This document shows, piece by piece, positions 32,283 through 40,718 of a DNA stretch of 64,000 nucleotides. The stretch is from assembly GCF_004343075.1 (NCBI RefSeq), contig NZ_SLXP01000004.1:194405-258404 (forward strand), read 5' to 3'. This DNA is from Rhodovulum marinum. Lineage in GTDB: Bacteria; Pseudomonadota; Alphaproteobacteria; Rhodobacterales; Rhodobacteraceae. Both the position numbers and the translations under genes were made by a program. A model generated the notes under the pieces. The model did no database searches, was not told the DNA's origin, and saw nothing but the letters and a program-made list of their open reading frames with translations. Position 1 is the stretch's first letter, and the number at the start of each line of letters is the position of its first letter.

Positions 32283-34574
32283 TTAGCTCTGGCTCTGGCC
32301 GGCCAGCTGCTGGATCTGGATGATGACGAACTCGGCCGGTTTCAGCGGCGCAAAGCCCACGACGATGTTGACGATCCCGAGGTCGATATCGGCCTGGGTC
32401 GTGGTCGAACTGTCGCAGCGCACCAGGTAGGCGTCCTGCGGCGTGGCCCCCTGGAACGCGCCCTGGCGGAACAGCTGGTTCATGAAGGTGCCCACCGACA
32501 GCCGGATCTGCGCCCAGAGCGGTTCGTCGTTCGGTTCGAACACCACGAATTGCGTGCCTCGGTAAAGGCTTTCCTCGATGAACAGCGCCAGCCGACGGAT
32601 GGGAACGTATTTCCATTCACTGGCCAGCGCGTCGGCGCCCACCATGGTGCGGGCACCCCAGCTGACCGAGCCGAAGACCGGGAAAGTGCGCAAACAGTTC
32701 AGACCCAAGGGGTTCAACACGCCGTTTTCCTGGTCGGAAAGCGCGTAATCCAGCGCGCTCACGCCCCTCAGCCGCGCCTCGATGCCCGCGGGCGCCTTCC
32801 AGACGCCGCGCTGGGCGTCGGTGCGCGACCACAGCCCCGCCATCAGCCCGGAATTGGCGAAGGCGCGCGGCCGGCCGCCCTGCAGCGGGTCGGGCATCGA
32901 GACGCGGGGGAAATAGACGACGGCATTACGGTGCCTGAGCCCCGCATTGGCCGGATCCTCGATCCAGGCACGGGCGCCGTCGAAATCGGTGACCGATGCA
33001 TCGATGTCGATCAACAGCATCGCGCGTCGGTCCTCGGCATAGGTGATTGCGTTGGCCAGCACGCCTGCATCGTTCACCTCGGGCAGGTTGATGATGTTGA
33101 GGTCGCGAACGTCTTCCAGCGCGTAAAGGCCGGATTTCTGCGCAAGTGAGCCCTGGATCTCGGTTTCGGTCGGCACGCTGCCATCATCACCGCCAATCGC
33201 ACCTTCCTGGAAAGCAACCGTGGGCCCGGTGCCCATGCGGTAGCCGGCCACGTTTTCCAGCGCGCCCGAGGCGGAATCGACGGTCAGCGTCGTCGCGCCC
33301 GCCCCCGAGAGCACCAGCCGCAAAGACGCGTCGGCGCCGCCCGCGCGCAGCACCAGCGTATTGTCGACGGCGAAGACCCGCGCCCCCGACAGCGCCTCGT
33401 GGGTGGCGCCGCGCAGGGATTGTTCGATCAGTGTGCGCGCCTCGGCCAGCGTGGTGGGGGCGGCGACCGCGGGTGCGGCGGTCCGGTTCAGGGTCACGGT
33501 GTGGGTGGCAATCGTCGTGTCCGTGGAGTCGACCAACGATACCGTCATCTGCTCGGGATCGGCGAAGGCAAGCGCCGAGAAATCGGGGATGCGCACCCCT
33601 TGCGTGCCGCTGACCGCGGGCCGTGTGGGCGATGAACCGTGAATTTCGCGCCCGCCATTGGCCTGCCCCAGCTTCAGCGCTGCCGTGGCCGAGCGGATCG
33701 AGGCGCGGCGGAACCGGACCGACGATTGCCGCGTGCTGGTGCCCGAGGTGGCCACCAGCCGGTCGCCGTCGATGCTGGCCGAGAAGCCGGAGAAGCCCGT
33801 ATTCGCGGGTTCCAGCGTCGGCACGATGGTGTTCAGCGCGTCGCGGAGCGCGGTCAGCGTGGCCAGCCCGCCGCCCGCGGCGAAAAGATCGAATTCATAG
33901 AACGGGCCGCCGTCGATGGAAATCGCCAGCCGTCTTGTATCGTCGCCCAGCGCGGCCACGTCGGGGTCGGTCAGCGCGCCAGACCGGGAAAACCCGGCGA
34001 TGGCCCCGATCGCGCTTTCGTCGCGCAGGGTGATGAGCTTGGAGTCGGCATCGACCACCGTGGGCGCGTAGGTCGCGGCGTTCGGGTCCATCGACAGGTT
34101 GCGATGCGCCTCGGTGCGGGCGGGCACCATGCGGCCGCCGCGTTCGACGAACTCGGTCACGGTAAGGTTGAAGGTCTCGTTCGGGTTGGCGGTGTCGTAA
34201 TCGACGGTCAGCACCAGTGCATTTGCCCAGGTGCCTTCGCTGGCGGCGATGGCCGTCAGTGTCAGGTTACCCGCCGCGGTCTGCATGCCGACTTTGGCTG
34301 CCACGGCGCCTGCGGCCACCCGCACCACCCAGGCGCTTGCCCCGCCGTTCAGGAAGAAGTGGTTGACCGCGTAGGACAGCGGGCTGTCGAGATGCAGCCC
34401 GCCGAACGTGCGCTCGAAATCGGCATAGCTGAACAGCTGGACGGGATCGTTGACCGCGCCGCGCGCGGTGTAACCGATGAAGGCCGCGACCGAGGTGGGC
34501 ACACCTGCGATCGCGCGCGAGCCGGAAGGGACTTCCTGGATGTAAACGCCGGGATAGGACACTGCGACAGCCAT
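32283..34574 (-). CDS. Contractile tail sheath protein (Afp2-4-like), enlarged
   Basis: A 763-aa sheath protein. The N-terminus (SYPGVYIQEVPSGSRAIAGVPTSVAAFIGYTARG) and C-terminus (ALFIEESLYRGTQFVVFEPNDEPLWAQIRLSVGTFMNQLFRQGAFQGATPQDAYLVRCD, GIVNIVVGFAPLKPAEFVIIQIQQ; written in parts) are those of the phage sheath family that lets protomers link hand to hand. Between about 110 and 470 lies an insertion of unusual size, rich in Thr, Ser, Asp and Ala, with beta-rich repeats. Characterised PVC/Afp sheaths are about 350-500 aa. The ATG at 34574 follows an AAGGAG ribosome-binding site. It is the first gene of the operon. Confidence 0.93.
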   Translation of the reverse strand: MAVAVSYPGVYIQEVPSGSRAIAGVPTSVAAFIGYTARGAVNDPVQLFSYADFERTFGGLHLDSPLSYAVNHFFLNGGASAWVVRVAAGAVAAKVGMQTAAGNLTLTAIAASEGTWANALVLTVDYDTANPNETFNLTVTEFVERGGRMVPARTEAHRNLSMDPNAATYAPTVVDADSKLITLRDESAIGAIAGFSRSGALTDPDVAALGDDTRRLAISIDGGPFYEFDLFAAGGGLATLTALRDALNTIVPTLEPANTGFSGFSASIDGDRLVATSGTSTRQSSVRFRRASIRSATAALKLGQANGGREIHGSSPTRPAVSGTQGVRIPDFSALAFADPEQMTVSLVDSTDTTIATHTVTLNRTAAPAVAAPTTLAEARTLIEQSLRGATHEALSGARVFAVDNTLVLRAGGADASLRLVLSGAGATTLTVDSASGALENVAGYRMGTGPTVAFQEGAIGGDDGSVPTETEIQGSLAQKSGLYALEDVRDLNIINLPEVNDAGVLANAITYAEDRRAMLLIDIDASVTDFDGARAWIEDPANAGLRHRNAVVYFPRVSMPDPLQGGRPRAFANSGLMAGLWSRTDAQRGVWKAPAGIEARLRGVSALDYALSDQENGVLNPLGLNCLRTFPVFGSVSWGARTMVGADALASEWKYVPIRRLALFIEESLYRGTQFVVFEPNDEPLWAQIRLSVGTFMNQLFRQGAFQGATPQDAYLVRCDSSTTTQADIDLGIVNIVVGFAPLKPAEFVIIQIQQLAGQSQS

Positions 34575-35116
34575 TGGATGCTCCTTGCATCAACGACGCG
34601 TCGAAAGTCCGAAATCCCGAAAAAGGCACAGGCCCCGAAAACTGCCCGTGCGGGTCGATACCTAAACGACTGCTACTCTATGACGAAACCACTCTCCCCC
34701 AAGGATACCGGGGCTTTGCCGCCCCCTTGTGCGTCACTCCTCCCGCACGCGGTGGCGATATCGCCGGCACACTCTCCAGACACGTCTCGTTTCATGTCTT
34801 ACGTACCAAGCGTCCGGGATGCCCGGATTCGAGTCAAGGGGATTGCCGTAGCGTGCCGTTCAACCCATGGCAGACCCAGTCCGCGTTGGGCCAGCGGCTG
34901 CCCCATGGCGAGCAAATCCCTGTGCTGTCGGCCAAAATCCGCCGAGGTGGCGGGCGTGACAGGATTGCGGTTCAGCGCTGGACAAGAAGCGAGGGACACC
35001 GCGCCAAGCCCGGTATAGGCGCCCGCGCGGGCCGGCAAAACGCGGGCGACCGGGTGGGGGCGATATGCTAGGGTCGGCCCGGTCCGTGTCGCCGGGGAAC
35101 GGAGGAGGAGCACCGC
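34575..35116. promoter_or_regulatory. Divergent promoter region, eCIS operon and secreted-protein island
   Basis: The 542 bp between the divergent sheath and hypothetical genes holds no convincing gene. The minus strand carries the sheath ribosome-binding site (AAGGAG, 34584-34589 region). The plus strand has a GGAGGAGGAG ribosome-binding site just before 35117 and a TATGCT element at about 35064-35069 that could be a -10 box. I did not find a palindrome strong enough to name an operator. Regulation of the eCIS operon is presumably from here. Confidence 0.5.
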
Positions 35117-35929
35117 ATGAACTGGAAAGCCATCGCCGCGTTGGGGGCTGTCGCCGCGCTGGGCGTGGGGGGGTACCTTCTTCTTGGTGCCGACAGCGGA
35201 CCCAAATCCGCAACGATCGGCGAAATCCTCCGCCAGAATGGCTTTACCGAGTTCAAGCCGCCGACCCAGCACGCGCTGCCCGGCACCCTGGTGCTGGTGA
35301 CGGGCACCGATCCGATGGCGCTGGGCATCGTTTGCCGCCCCGAACAGGCGCTGGGGCTTGGCCTGGAGGACATACCGGTGTCGCCCTCTGTCTCGACCGA
35401 GCTTTCGGCGGCGTTGAACCGGACGCTGGAGCTTGACGCGGGGCTGATGAGCCAACTCAAGGCGGGCGGCAAGCTGGAGGGGCTGGAGGACATCAAGATC
35501 ACCCTGACCAACGTGCGTGTCCTGGAGCTTTCCGATGACGACGTGATCCGCAGGCTGCGCAATCGCGACACCGCCTGCGCCGAGGCCGTGCGGGTGCGGC
35601 TTGGTGCGGACCAGCCCGTGACGATGATCAAGGCCGCGCTGATGGCTGATGTCACCTATACCGCGACCGGCCGAACCTCGGCAAATGGCGAGGTGACGCT
35701 GGACCTGCGCGAGGCGCTTGCCGCGTCGCTGACGTCGCGCGTGACGGGCAGCGACGGGGGCACGGTCACGCTGGTGGGCGAAAACCTGATCTGGGGCATT
35801 CGGGATGACCAGGTGCTTGCGATGCTGGGCACGACGCTGCCTGCGACCGGCACAGAGGCGGGCGGTTTGCCCGAAATGCGCCTTCTGCCGATCGAGAGCG
35901 CCGTTGAGATGCTGGAGACCTCACAGTAA
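35117..35929 (+). CDS. Hypothetical membrane-anchored or exported protein
   Basis: A 270-aa protein with an N-terminal hydrophobic segment (IAALGAVAALGVGGYLLLG, about 5-24) and no cysteine lipobox, so it is an uncleaved anchor or signal peptide with the rest in the periplasm. The remainder has two repeat-like halves with short beta/helix elements (IKITLTNVRVLELSDDDVIRRLRNRDTACAEAVR) and two cysteines. It starts at ATG after a GGAGGAGGAG ribosome-binding site. I do not recognise the family. It heads the plus-strand set of exported proteins next to the eCIS. Confidence 0.7.
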   Translation: MNWKAIAALGAVAALGVGGYLLLGADSGPKSATIGEILRQNGFTEFKPPTQHALPGTLVLVTGTDPMALGIVCRPEQALGLGLEDIPVSPSVSTELSAALNRTLELDAGLMSQLKAGGKLEGLEDIKITLTNVRVLELSDDDVIRRLRNRDTACAEAVRVRLGADQPVTMIKAALMADVTYTATGRTSANGEVTLDLREALAASLTSRVTGSDGGTVTLVGENLIWGIRDDQVLAMLGTTLPATGTEAGGLPEMRLLPIESAVEMLETSQ

Positions 35930-36069
35930 CGGCTGCGAGTGTGTCCAGGAATGGCGAGATTGCACCGAGGTTGACAAGACGCCCCATGCAGCGCGACAGT
36001 TAACGCGAGGTTTTTTTTAGCGATTGCGCCCTTTTGCCGGGACTCCACAACCCTTTTCGGGAGACCGCA

Positions 36070-37974
36070 GTGACGCATTCTTCATCGTTTCGAACGAAGG
36101 CCCTTGCCCTAGCTTTAATACTTTCGGCCGCTGTCGCACCCGCCGTTAGCCGTGCCCAACTTGTCACGGTCGAGGATATCAAGCGCATCTCGCCCAATGC
36201 CCAGGATGCCTATGCAGAGGCGATGGCCGCTGCCGCCGAGGAATTTGAATCCGCCGGGATCACCAGCGCGCTGAGGATGGCCCATTTCGTGGCGCAGGTG
36301 ATGACCGAGACCGGCGGGCTGAAACGGCTCGACGAGAACATGAACTATTCCTACGAGACGCTGCTGCGCGTGTTCAGCCGCCGCACGATCTCTGAACCCA
36401 AGGCGCGCGAGATCGCCCGCAAGCCGCGCGAGATCGCGAACTGGGTCTACGGGGCGCGGCTGGGCAACCGGGGGCGCGAGACCGAGGATGGCTGGAATTA
36501 CCGCGGCTCGGGATTCATCCAGCTGACGGGTCGGGCCAATTTCCGCGCCCGGGGTACCGAGATCGGCCTGCCGCTGGAGGACGACCCGGAACTGGCCCGC
36601 CAGGCCCGCGAGGGGCTGAGCGCCGCTATCGCCTATTGGACCGCGCGCGACATCAACGCGGCGGCCGACGATCATGACCGGCTGCGCGTGCGCAAGCTGG
36701 TGAACGGGCCGCGCGCGCATGGCTACGAACAGTCCAAGGTCTGGTTCAATCGCGCCTGGACCCGGGTGTTCCAGGGCAAGGAGGCGCTGGGATTCGAGGG
36801 GGCGGTGGTCCTGGCCGAGGCGATGACCGAGGCCGCAGACGAAACCGGTCTGTTCGAGGATATCCTGGAGCGGTCAGGCGTGCTGCCCAAGGATTTGCCG
36901 GCCACCGAGGCTGGCCAGGCCACGCGAACCGAGGCGCTGAAAGCCTATCAGCGCGAGCTGGGCCTGCCAGAGACCGGTGTGCTGGACGAGGCGACGCAGG
37001 ACGCGCTTCTGGACCCGCGCGAATGGCGCCATCTCGACGACGAGGAAGAGCCCCAGCCGTTGCTGTCGGACCCGGAGGCCTCGGTTTCCTTCGACCTGAA
37101 CGGCAGCGGGACCGGAACGGAATCGGGCGCGGTGTTGCTGATGCCGTCGGAAGGAACGGGCGACACGGTGGACGAGGCCGCGATGTCGCGCGAGATCATG
37201 GATGCGCTGTCGGGCGCCTCGGCGATGTATTCCGAATACGAGATGGGCGGGCGCTCGGTCACCCCAGAATCCTGGGTGCCGTTCTCGGTGATCGGCGAGG
37301 ACGACCGGGTGGCGGTCAACGACACTACCACCTTCCCCGAACGCGCCATCGTTCAAATCCTGTTCGACAACGGCTTCGGCAGCACGAGCCTGTGTTCGGG
37401 AACGATGGTTTCGGCCGACACGGTGCTGACGGCGGCCCATTGCATCCACAGCGGTACGCTTTCGGGGCGGACCTATTCCGGCTACCGGGTGTTGCCCGGC
37501 CGGAACCGCGCGGTGACGCCCTTTGGCGAATGCGGCGTCCGGCGGGCCTATGTGCTGAACGGCTGGACCGCGTCGGTCAGCGCAGAGGACGCGCGTTATT
37601 ACGATCTGGGCGCGCTCAAGCTCGATTGCCAGGTGGGCGAGGCGACCGGTTGGGTCGGTGTGCGCATGCTGGACATCTCGGAGGTGGGCGAACCCACGGT
37701 CGTGCAGGGCTATGCCGCGGACAAGGCGCCGCCGGGGCGCCAGTGGGTCAGTTCGGACGCGTTGCGGATTCTGTGGGATCTCAAGGGGTTCTACCAGAAC
37801 GATACCTATGGCGGCACCAGCGGGTCGCCGGTTTTTCTGGGTGGCGATCGCGCGACCGTCGTGGGGGTTCACACCAACGGGTTGCATGGCGAGGAACCGT
37901 GGGCCAGCAACAACGCCTTTACCCGGATCACGCCCGAGCGGATGCAGCGCATCGCCCAGTGGATCGCGGAGTGA
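36070..37974 (+). CDS. Exported fusion: GH19 chitinase/endolysin-like domain, PG-binding domain, trypsin-like protease
   Basis: A 634-aa secreted protein. The signal peptide is about 1-29 (ALALALILSAAVAPAVSRAQ). Residues 60-230 match GH19 lysozyme-like enzymes: AHFVAQVMTETGGLKRLDENMNYS with candidate catalytic Glu80 and Glu89, and GWNYRGSGFIQLTGRANF. A PG-binding-1 segment follows (about 285-315: KAYQRELGLPETGVLDEATQDALL), then a Thr/Ser-rich linker. The C-terminal part is a trypsin-like protease with a complete triad: His457 (LTAAHC), Asp512 (YYDLG) and Ser586 (GGTSGSP). The GTG at 36070 follows GGGAG and directly precedes the signal peptide; upstream frame without it has no start codon except TTG 36034. 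Cuts both glycan and protein, in inference. Confidence 0.85.
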   Translation: MTHSSSFRTKALALALILSAAVAPAVSRAQLVTVEDIKRISPNAQDAYAEAMAAAAEEFESAGITSALRMAHFVAQVMTETGGLKRLDENMNYSYETLLRVFSRRTISEPKAREIARKPREIANWVYGARLGNRGRETEDGWNYRGSGFIQLTGRANFRARGTEIGLPLEDDPELARQAREGLSAAIAYWTARDINAAADDHDRLRVRKLVNGPRAHGYEQSKVWFNRAWTRVFQGKEALGFEGAVVLAEAMTEAADETGLFEDILERSGVLPKDLPATEAGQATRTEALKAYQRELGLPETGVLDEATQDALLDPREWRHLDDEEEPQPLLSDPEASVSFDLNGSGTGTESGAVLLMPSEGTGDTVDEAAMSREIMDALSGASAMYSEYEMGGRSVTPESWVPFSVIGEDDRVAVNDTTTFPERAIVQILFDNGFGSTSLCSGTMVSADTVLTAAHCIHSGTLSGRTYSGYRVLPGRNRAVTPFGECGVRRAYVLNGWTASVSAEDARYYDLGALKLDCQVGEATGWVGVRMLDISEVGEPTVVQGYAADKAPPGRQWVSSDALRILWDLKGFYQNDTYGGTSGSPVFLGGDRATVVGVHTNGLHGEEPWASNNAFTRITPERMQRIAQWIAE

Positions 37975-37978
37975 TGCC

Positions 37979-38905
37979 ATGCGACAGGTGATTTCCGGAC
38001 GACTTTCGGCGGTGGGGCTTTGCGCTGCGGGGCTGCTTGGGCTGGCCGCGATGCCGGTGCAGGCGGCGGTAGAAAAAACCATCGTCTACGTTGAATGCAC
38101 CACGCCGGAGAACAAGGCTTCGCGGGGCAGCGGCGTCATCGTCAGCGCGCAGGGTCACGTGCTGACCGCCCGGCATGTCGCGCCGTTCGGTTCGACCTGC
38201 AGCGGTTCGATCGGGGTTGCGGATCCCCGCAATGCCCAGCGGCTGGTGCTGCAACCGGCTACTGCGCCGGTCGACGCCGCCCTGCTGCGCTTTGCGCGCC
38301 AGGACGACTACGACTTCATGGGGTATTGTGGCCTGGAAGACTGGATGGTGCGCAAGCGGATCGTCGTCGCCGGTTTCCCCGGCGAGACCGAGACCGGCGT
38401 CCCGTCCTACCGCGAGGGCATCCTGTCCACGGTATTGGCGAACCCGAGCGGGGTTCTGGAGACCGACGGGCAAAGCGTGGCCGGGATGAGCGGCGGCCCG
38501 GTCTTTTCGCGCAACCTTTTCGGCCTGGTGGGCATCGTCAGCGGGGCCGAGTTCGATATCTCGGGCGAGCCCAACTATTACGGGATCATCCCGGCCGCCT
38601 CGATCGCGCGGGTCTTCGGGCTGACCGAGGCGGAACGGCCGTGCTACCGTGAACACCGGGAATTCGATCTCCGCGATCCCGAGACCGGGGCTTGGGCCGC
38701 CATCTGGGAGGCCGGGGACGCCGACAACCATCTGGGAGTTTTCGAGGATGAAGGCTTTTGCTTCGTTCAGGAAATCTGGGGGGCCTGGAACCATCCAGAA
38801 GACTACGTTGCCGTGACGCTGCAAGAGGGCGAGTACGTGATGGAGGGCAAGAACTTTTCCGGAGAGACCCATGGTGCATCTGCCCGCTGTATCGCGTACG
38901 AGTGA
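37979..38905 (+). CDS. Exported trypsin-like serine protease
   Basis: A 308-aa protein. Signal peptide about 1-29 (GLCAAGLLGLAAMPVQAA). The triad of a V8/trypsin-like protease is present: His66 (ARHVA), Asp99 (VDAALL) and Ser171 (GMSGGP). Residues after 230 carry an acidic tail with two cysteines and no known domain (GVFEDEGFCFVQEIWGAW). It starts 4 nt after the GH19 fusion's stop; ATG at 37979 is the first in frame and gives the signal peptide. Paralogue of the following gene, with the same KxxVGSGVLVSxxGHVLTAxHVAP pattern. Confidence 0.85.
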   Translation: MRQVISGRLSAVGLCAAGLLGLAAMPVQAAVEKTIVYVECTTPENKASRGSGVIVSAQGHVLTARHVAPFGSTCSGSIGVADPRNAQRLVLQPATAPVDAALLRFARQDDYDFMGYCGLEDWMVRKRIVVAGFPGETETGVPSYREGILSTVLANPSGVLETDGQSVAGMSGGPVFSRNLFGLVGIVSGAEFDISGEPNYYGIIPAASIARVFGLTEAERPCYREHREFDLRDPETGAWAAIWEAGDADNHLGVFEDEGFCFVQEIWGAWNHPEDYVAVTLQEGEYVMEGKNFSGETHGASARCIAYE

Positions 38906-38963
38906 ACGTATCACGGGCCGGTCGCGCAGGGGGCCTGAACGCGATGTCACGGTGGAGGGCCGC

Positions 38964-40718
38964 ATGGGGCAATGGCGTGATCCGAAACGAAGCGGCGTGC
39001 ACGCGGGACGGCCGCGGATCGCGACGCTGGCGCTGTTTGCGGCATTGATGTCGGCGGCCCCCGGTCTGGCCGACGAGGTGGCCGACACGGTGATCTACAT
39101 CGAATGCACCGACCGGGACGGCAAGCTTCGCGTGGGCTCGGGCGTGCTCGTCAGTGAAAAGGGGCATGTTCTGACCGCCGAGCATGTCGCCCCGCCCGGC
39201 AGCAACTGCGTCGGCGCCCAGGGGGTTGCGGACTCTCGGAATGCCGAACCGCTGATCCGCGCGCCCGAACGTGTGCCGGGCAGTTTCGACGTGGCGCTGC
39301 TGCAGTTCGCGCGGACGGCGACCCGCCCGTTCCTGAAGTTCTGCCCGCTTGATGACGGGATGATCCGCAAGCGCATCTTCGCCGCCGGGTTTCCCAACGG
39401 CACCGAGAGTTTCAACCCCTCGTTCCGCTCGGGCATCATGTCGACCACGCGCATGACCAGCGACGGGATCATCGAAACCGACAGCCTGTTGACCCAGGGC
39501 ATGAGTGGTGGCCCGATCCTGGCCGATGACGAGAAAACCCTGATCGGCATCGTCTCGGGGGCCAAGTTCGATGATCTGGGCGAACCCGCGTATTACGGGA
39601 TCACGCCGATCGCGCGGATCACCTCGGACACGTTCCGGCTGAGCGAGAACCCTGACGGTTGCTATCCCGACCGGCCGACCACGATCGAGTTGAAGACCGA
39701 GATCGACGCGTTGGCCGGGCAGATCGCGACGGCGCGGGACGAGATCGGCGGGCGGCTTGACGCGCTGGAGGCGCGCACCAAGGAGGTCGAGAAGAACACT
39801 GGGTTTTTGTCGGCGGACCTGCTCAAGCTGCGCAGCGCGTTCGCCAGCACCAAGACGATGGCCGACAAGACCTTTGAAAGCCTTGCCGGCAAGATCGAGA
39901 ACATTGCCCAGCGCCAGGCCCAGGAGAATTTCGAACAGGTCGTGGCCGAAGCGCTGGAAGGCCGGCCGATCCGCAAGACACTGGACGAGATCTACGAGGA
40001 CCTCGCCGAGCCGATCTGGCGGTTCTCTGGTCGGGTCGAGGGGGGCTGGGTGACGATGACGCTGGCCTACGAGCGCCAGATCTCGGCCCCCGTTTTCAGC
40101 CAGTCGCTGCGCTTCTGCCTGACGCCGCTGTTCCTGCCGGCCGAGGGGGGCGACGTGACCGTATCCGAAACGCCGACGGTCAAGGGCTTTTACACGTTCC
40201 TCGACGAACGGTTCCGGACCACGCCGGCGATCGTGCGGACCTGCCAGGCGATCGACCATTCCGCGGTCGCGGGTCGGGGTGTCGATGGGCCGGTCGGGCG
40301 GCCGGGTGGCGCGGAAGGCGCGCCGGTGATGGCCCTGAGCGGCCAGTACCAGTATCCCTATGCCGACAATTTCGTGCAGCAGCATTTCTTCTTTGCAGAG
40401 GCGCGGCGCGAGGCCGGCCAACTGGAACCCTGGAACGGCTGGTATTACCTGCAGGTTGTCAAGGAGACCGTCACCCCCGGCAATGGCGGCGAGACCACGC
40501 CCGAGATCGTGCTGCGGGCGATCATCGATGCCACCATCGACGAGAGCGAAGGCTATGAAAGCCCGGTGATCCTGCCCTGCAAGGTCTACAGCGCCGGCAT
40601 CGGGCGCCAGGGCGGCGACATGCTGGCCCTCGACCCGGCGCGGCAAATGAGCGACCTTCTGAGTTCCGAGACGCCGAGGCTGGAGCAGAACGAGACATGC
40701 TATTCCGATCCGTCATAG
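38964..40718 (+). CDS. Exported trypsin-like protease with coiled-coil and unknown C-terminal domain
   Basis: A 584-aa protein from the ATG at 38964, which has a GGTGGAGGG ribosome-binding site; the frame stays open to 38871 but upstream residues are not like a signal. Signal peptide about 18-37 (ATLALFAALMSAAPGLA). Trypsin-like protease with His74 (TAEHVA), Asp109 (SFDVALL) and Ser181 (GMSGGP). About 241-345 is predicted coiled coil (LKTEIDALAGQIATARDEIGGRLDALEARTKEVEK). The last 230 residues show a beta-rich domain with five cysteines and no assignment. Its gene overlaps the next by 22 nt. Confidence 0.82.
   Translation: MGQWRDPKRSGVHAGRPRIATLALFAALMSAAPGLADEVADTVIYIECTDRDGKLRVGSGVLVSEKGHVLTAEHVAPPGSNCVGAQGVADSRNAEPLIRAPERVPGSFDVALLQFARTATRPFLKFCPLDDGMIRKRIFAAGFPNGTESFNPSFRSGIMSTTRMTSDGIIETDSLLTQGMSGGPILADDEKTLIGIVSGAKFDDLGEPAYYGITPIARITSDTFRLSENPDGCYPDRPTTIELKTEIDALAGQIATARDEIGGRLDALEARTKEVEKNTGFLSADLLKLRSAFASTKTMADKTFESLAGKIENIAQRQAQENFEQVVAEALEGRPIRKTLDEIYEDLAEPIWRFSGRVEGGWVTMTLAYERQISAPVFSQSLRFCLTPLFLPAEGGDVTVSETPTVKGFYTFLDERFRTTPAIVRTCQAIDHSAVAGRGVDGPVGRPGGAEGAPVMALSGQYQYPYADNFVQQHFFFAEARREAGQLEPWNGWYYLQVVKETVTPGNGGETTPEIVLRAIIDATIDESEGYESPVILPCKVYSAGIGRQGGDMLALDPARQMSDLLSSETPRLEQNETCYSDPS

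Noticed and set aside
10134..34574. Prophage or tailocin interpretation
   Set aside because: No terminase, portal, capsid, integrase, holin or phage regulator in the operon, while AAA+ ATPase, DUF4255 and DUF4157 genes are characteristic of eCIS.
10134..34574. Type VI secretion system interpretation
   Set aside because: No TssJ, TssL, TssM, ClpV or TssBC-type split sheath; sheath is a single large chain.
36011..36018. Run of eight T as an intrinsic terminator before the GH19 gene
   Set aside because: No stable GC hairpin directly upstream, so not supported.
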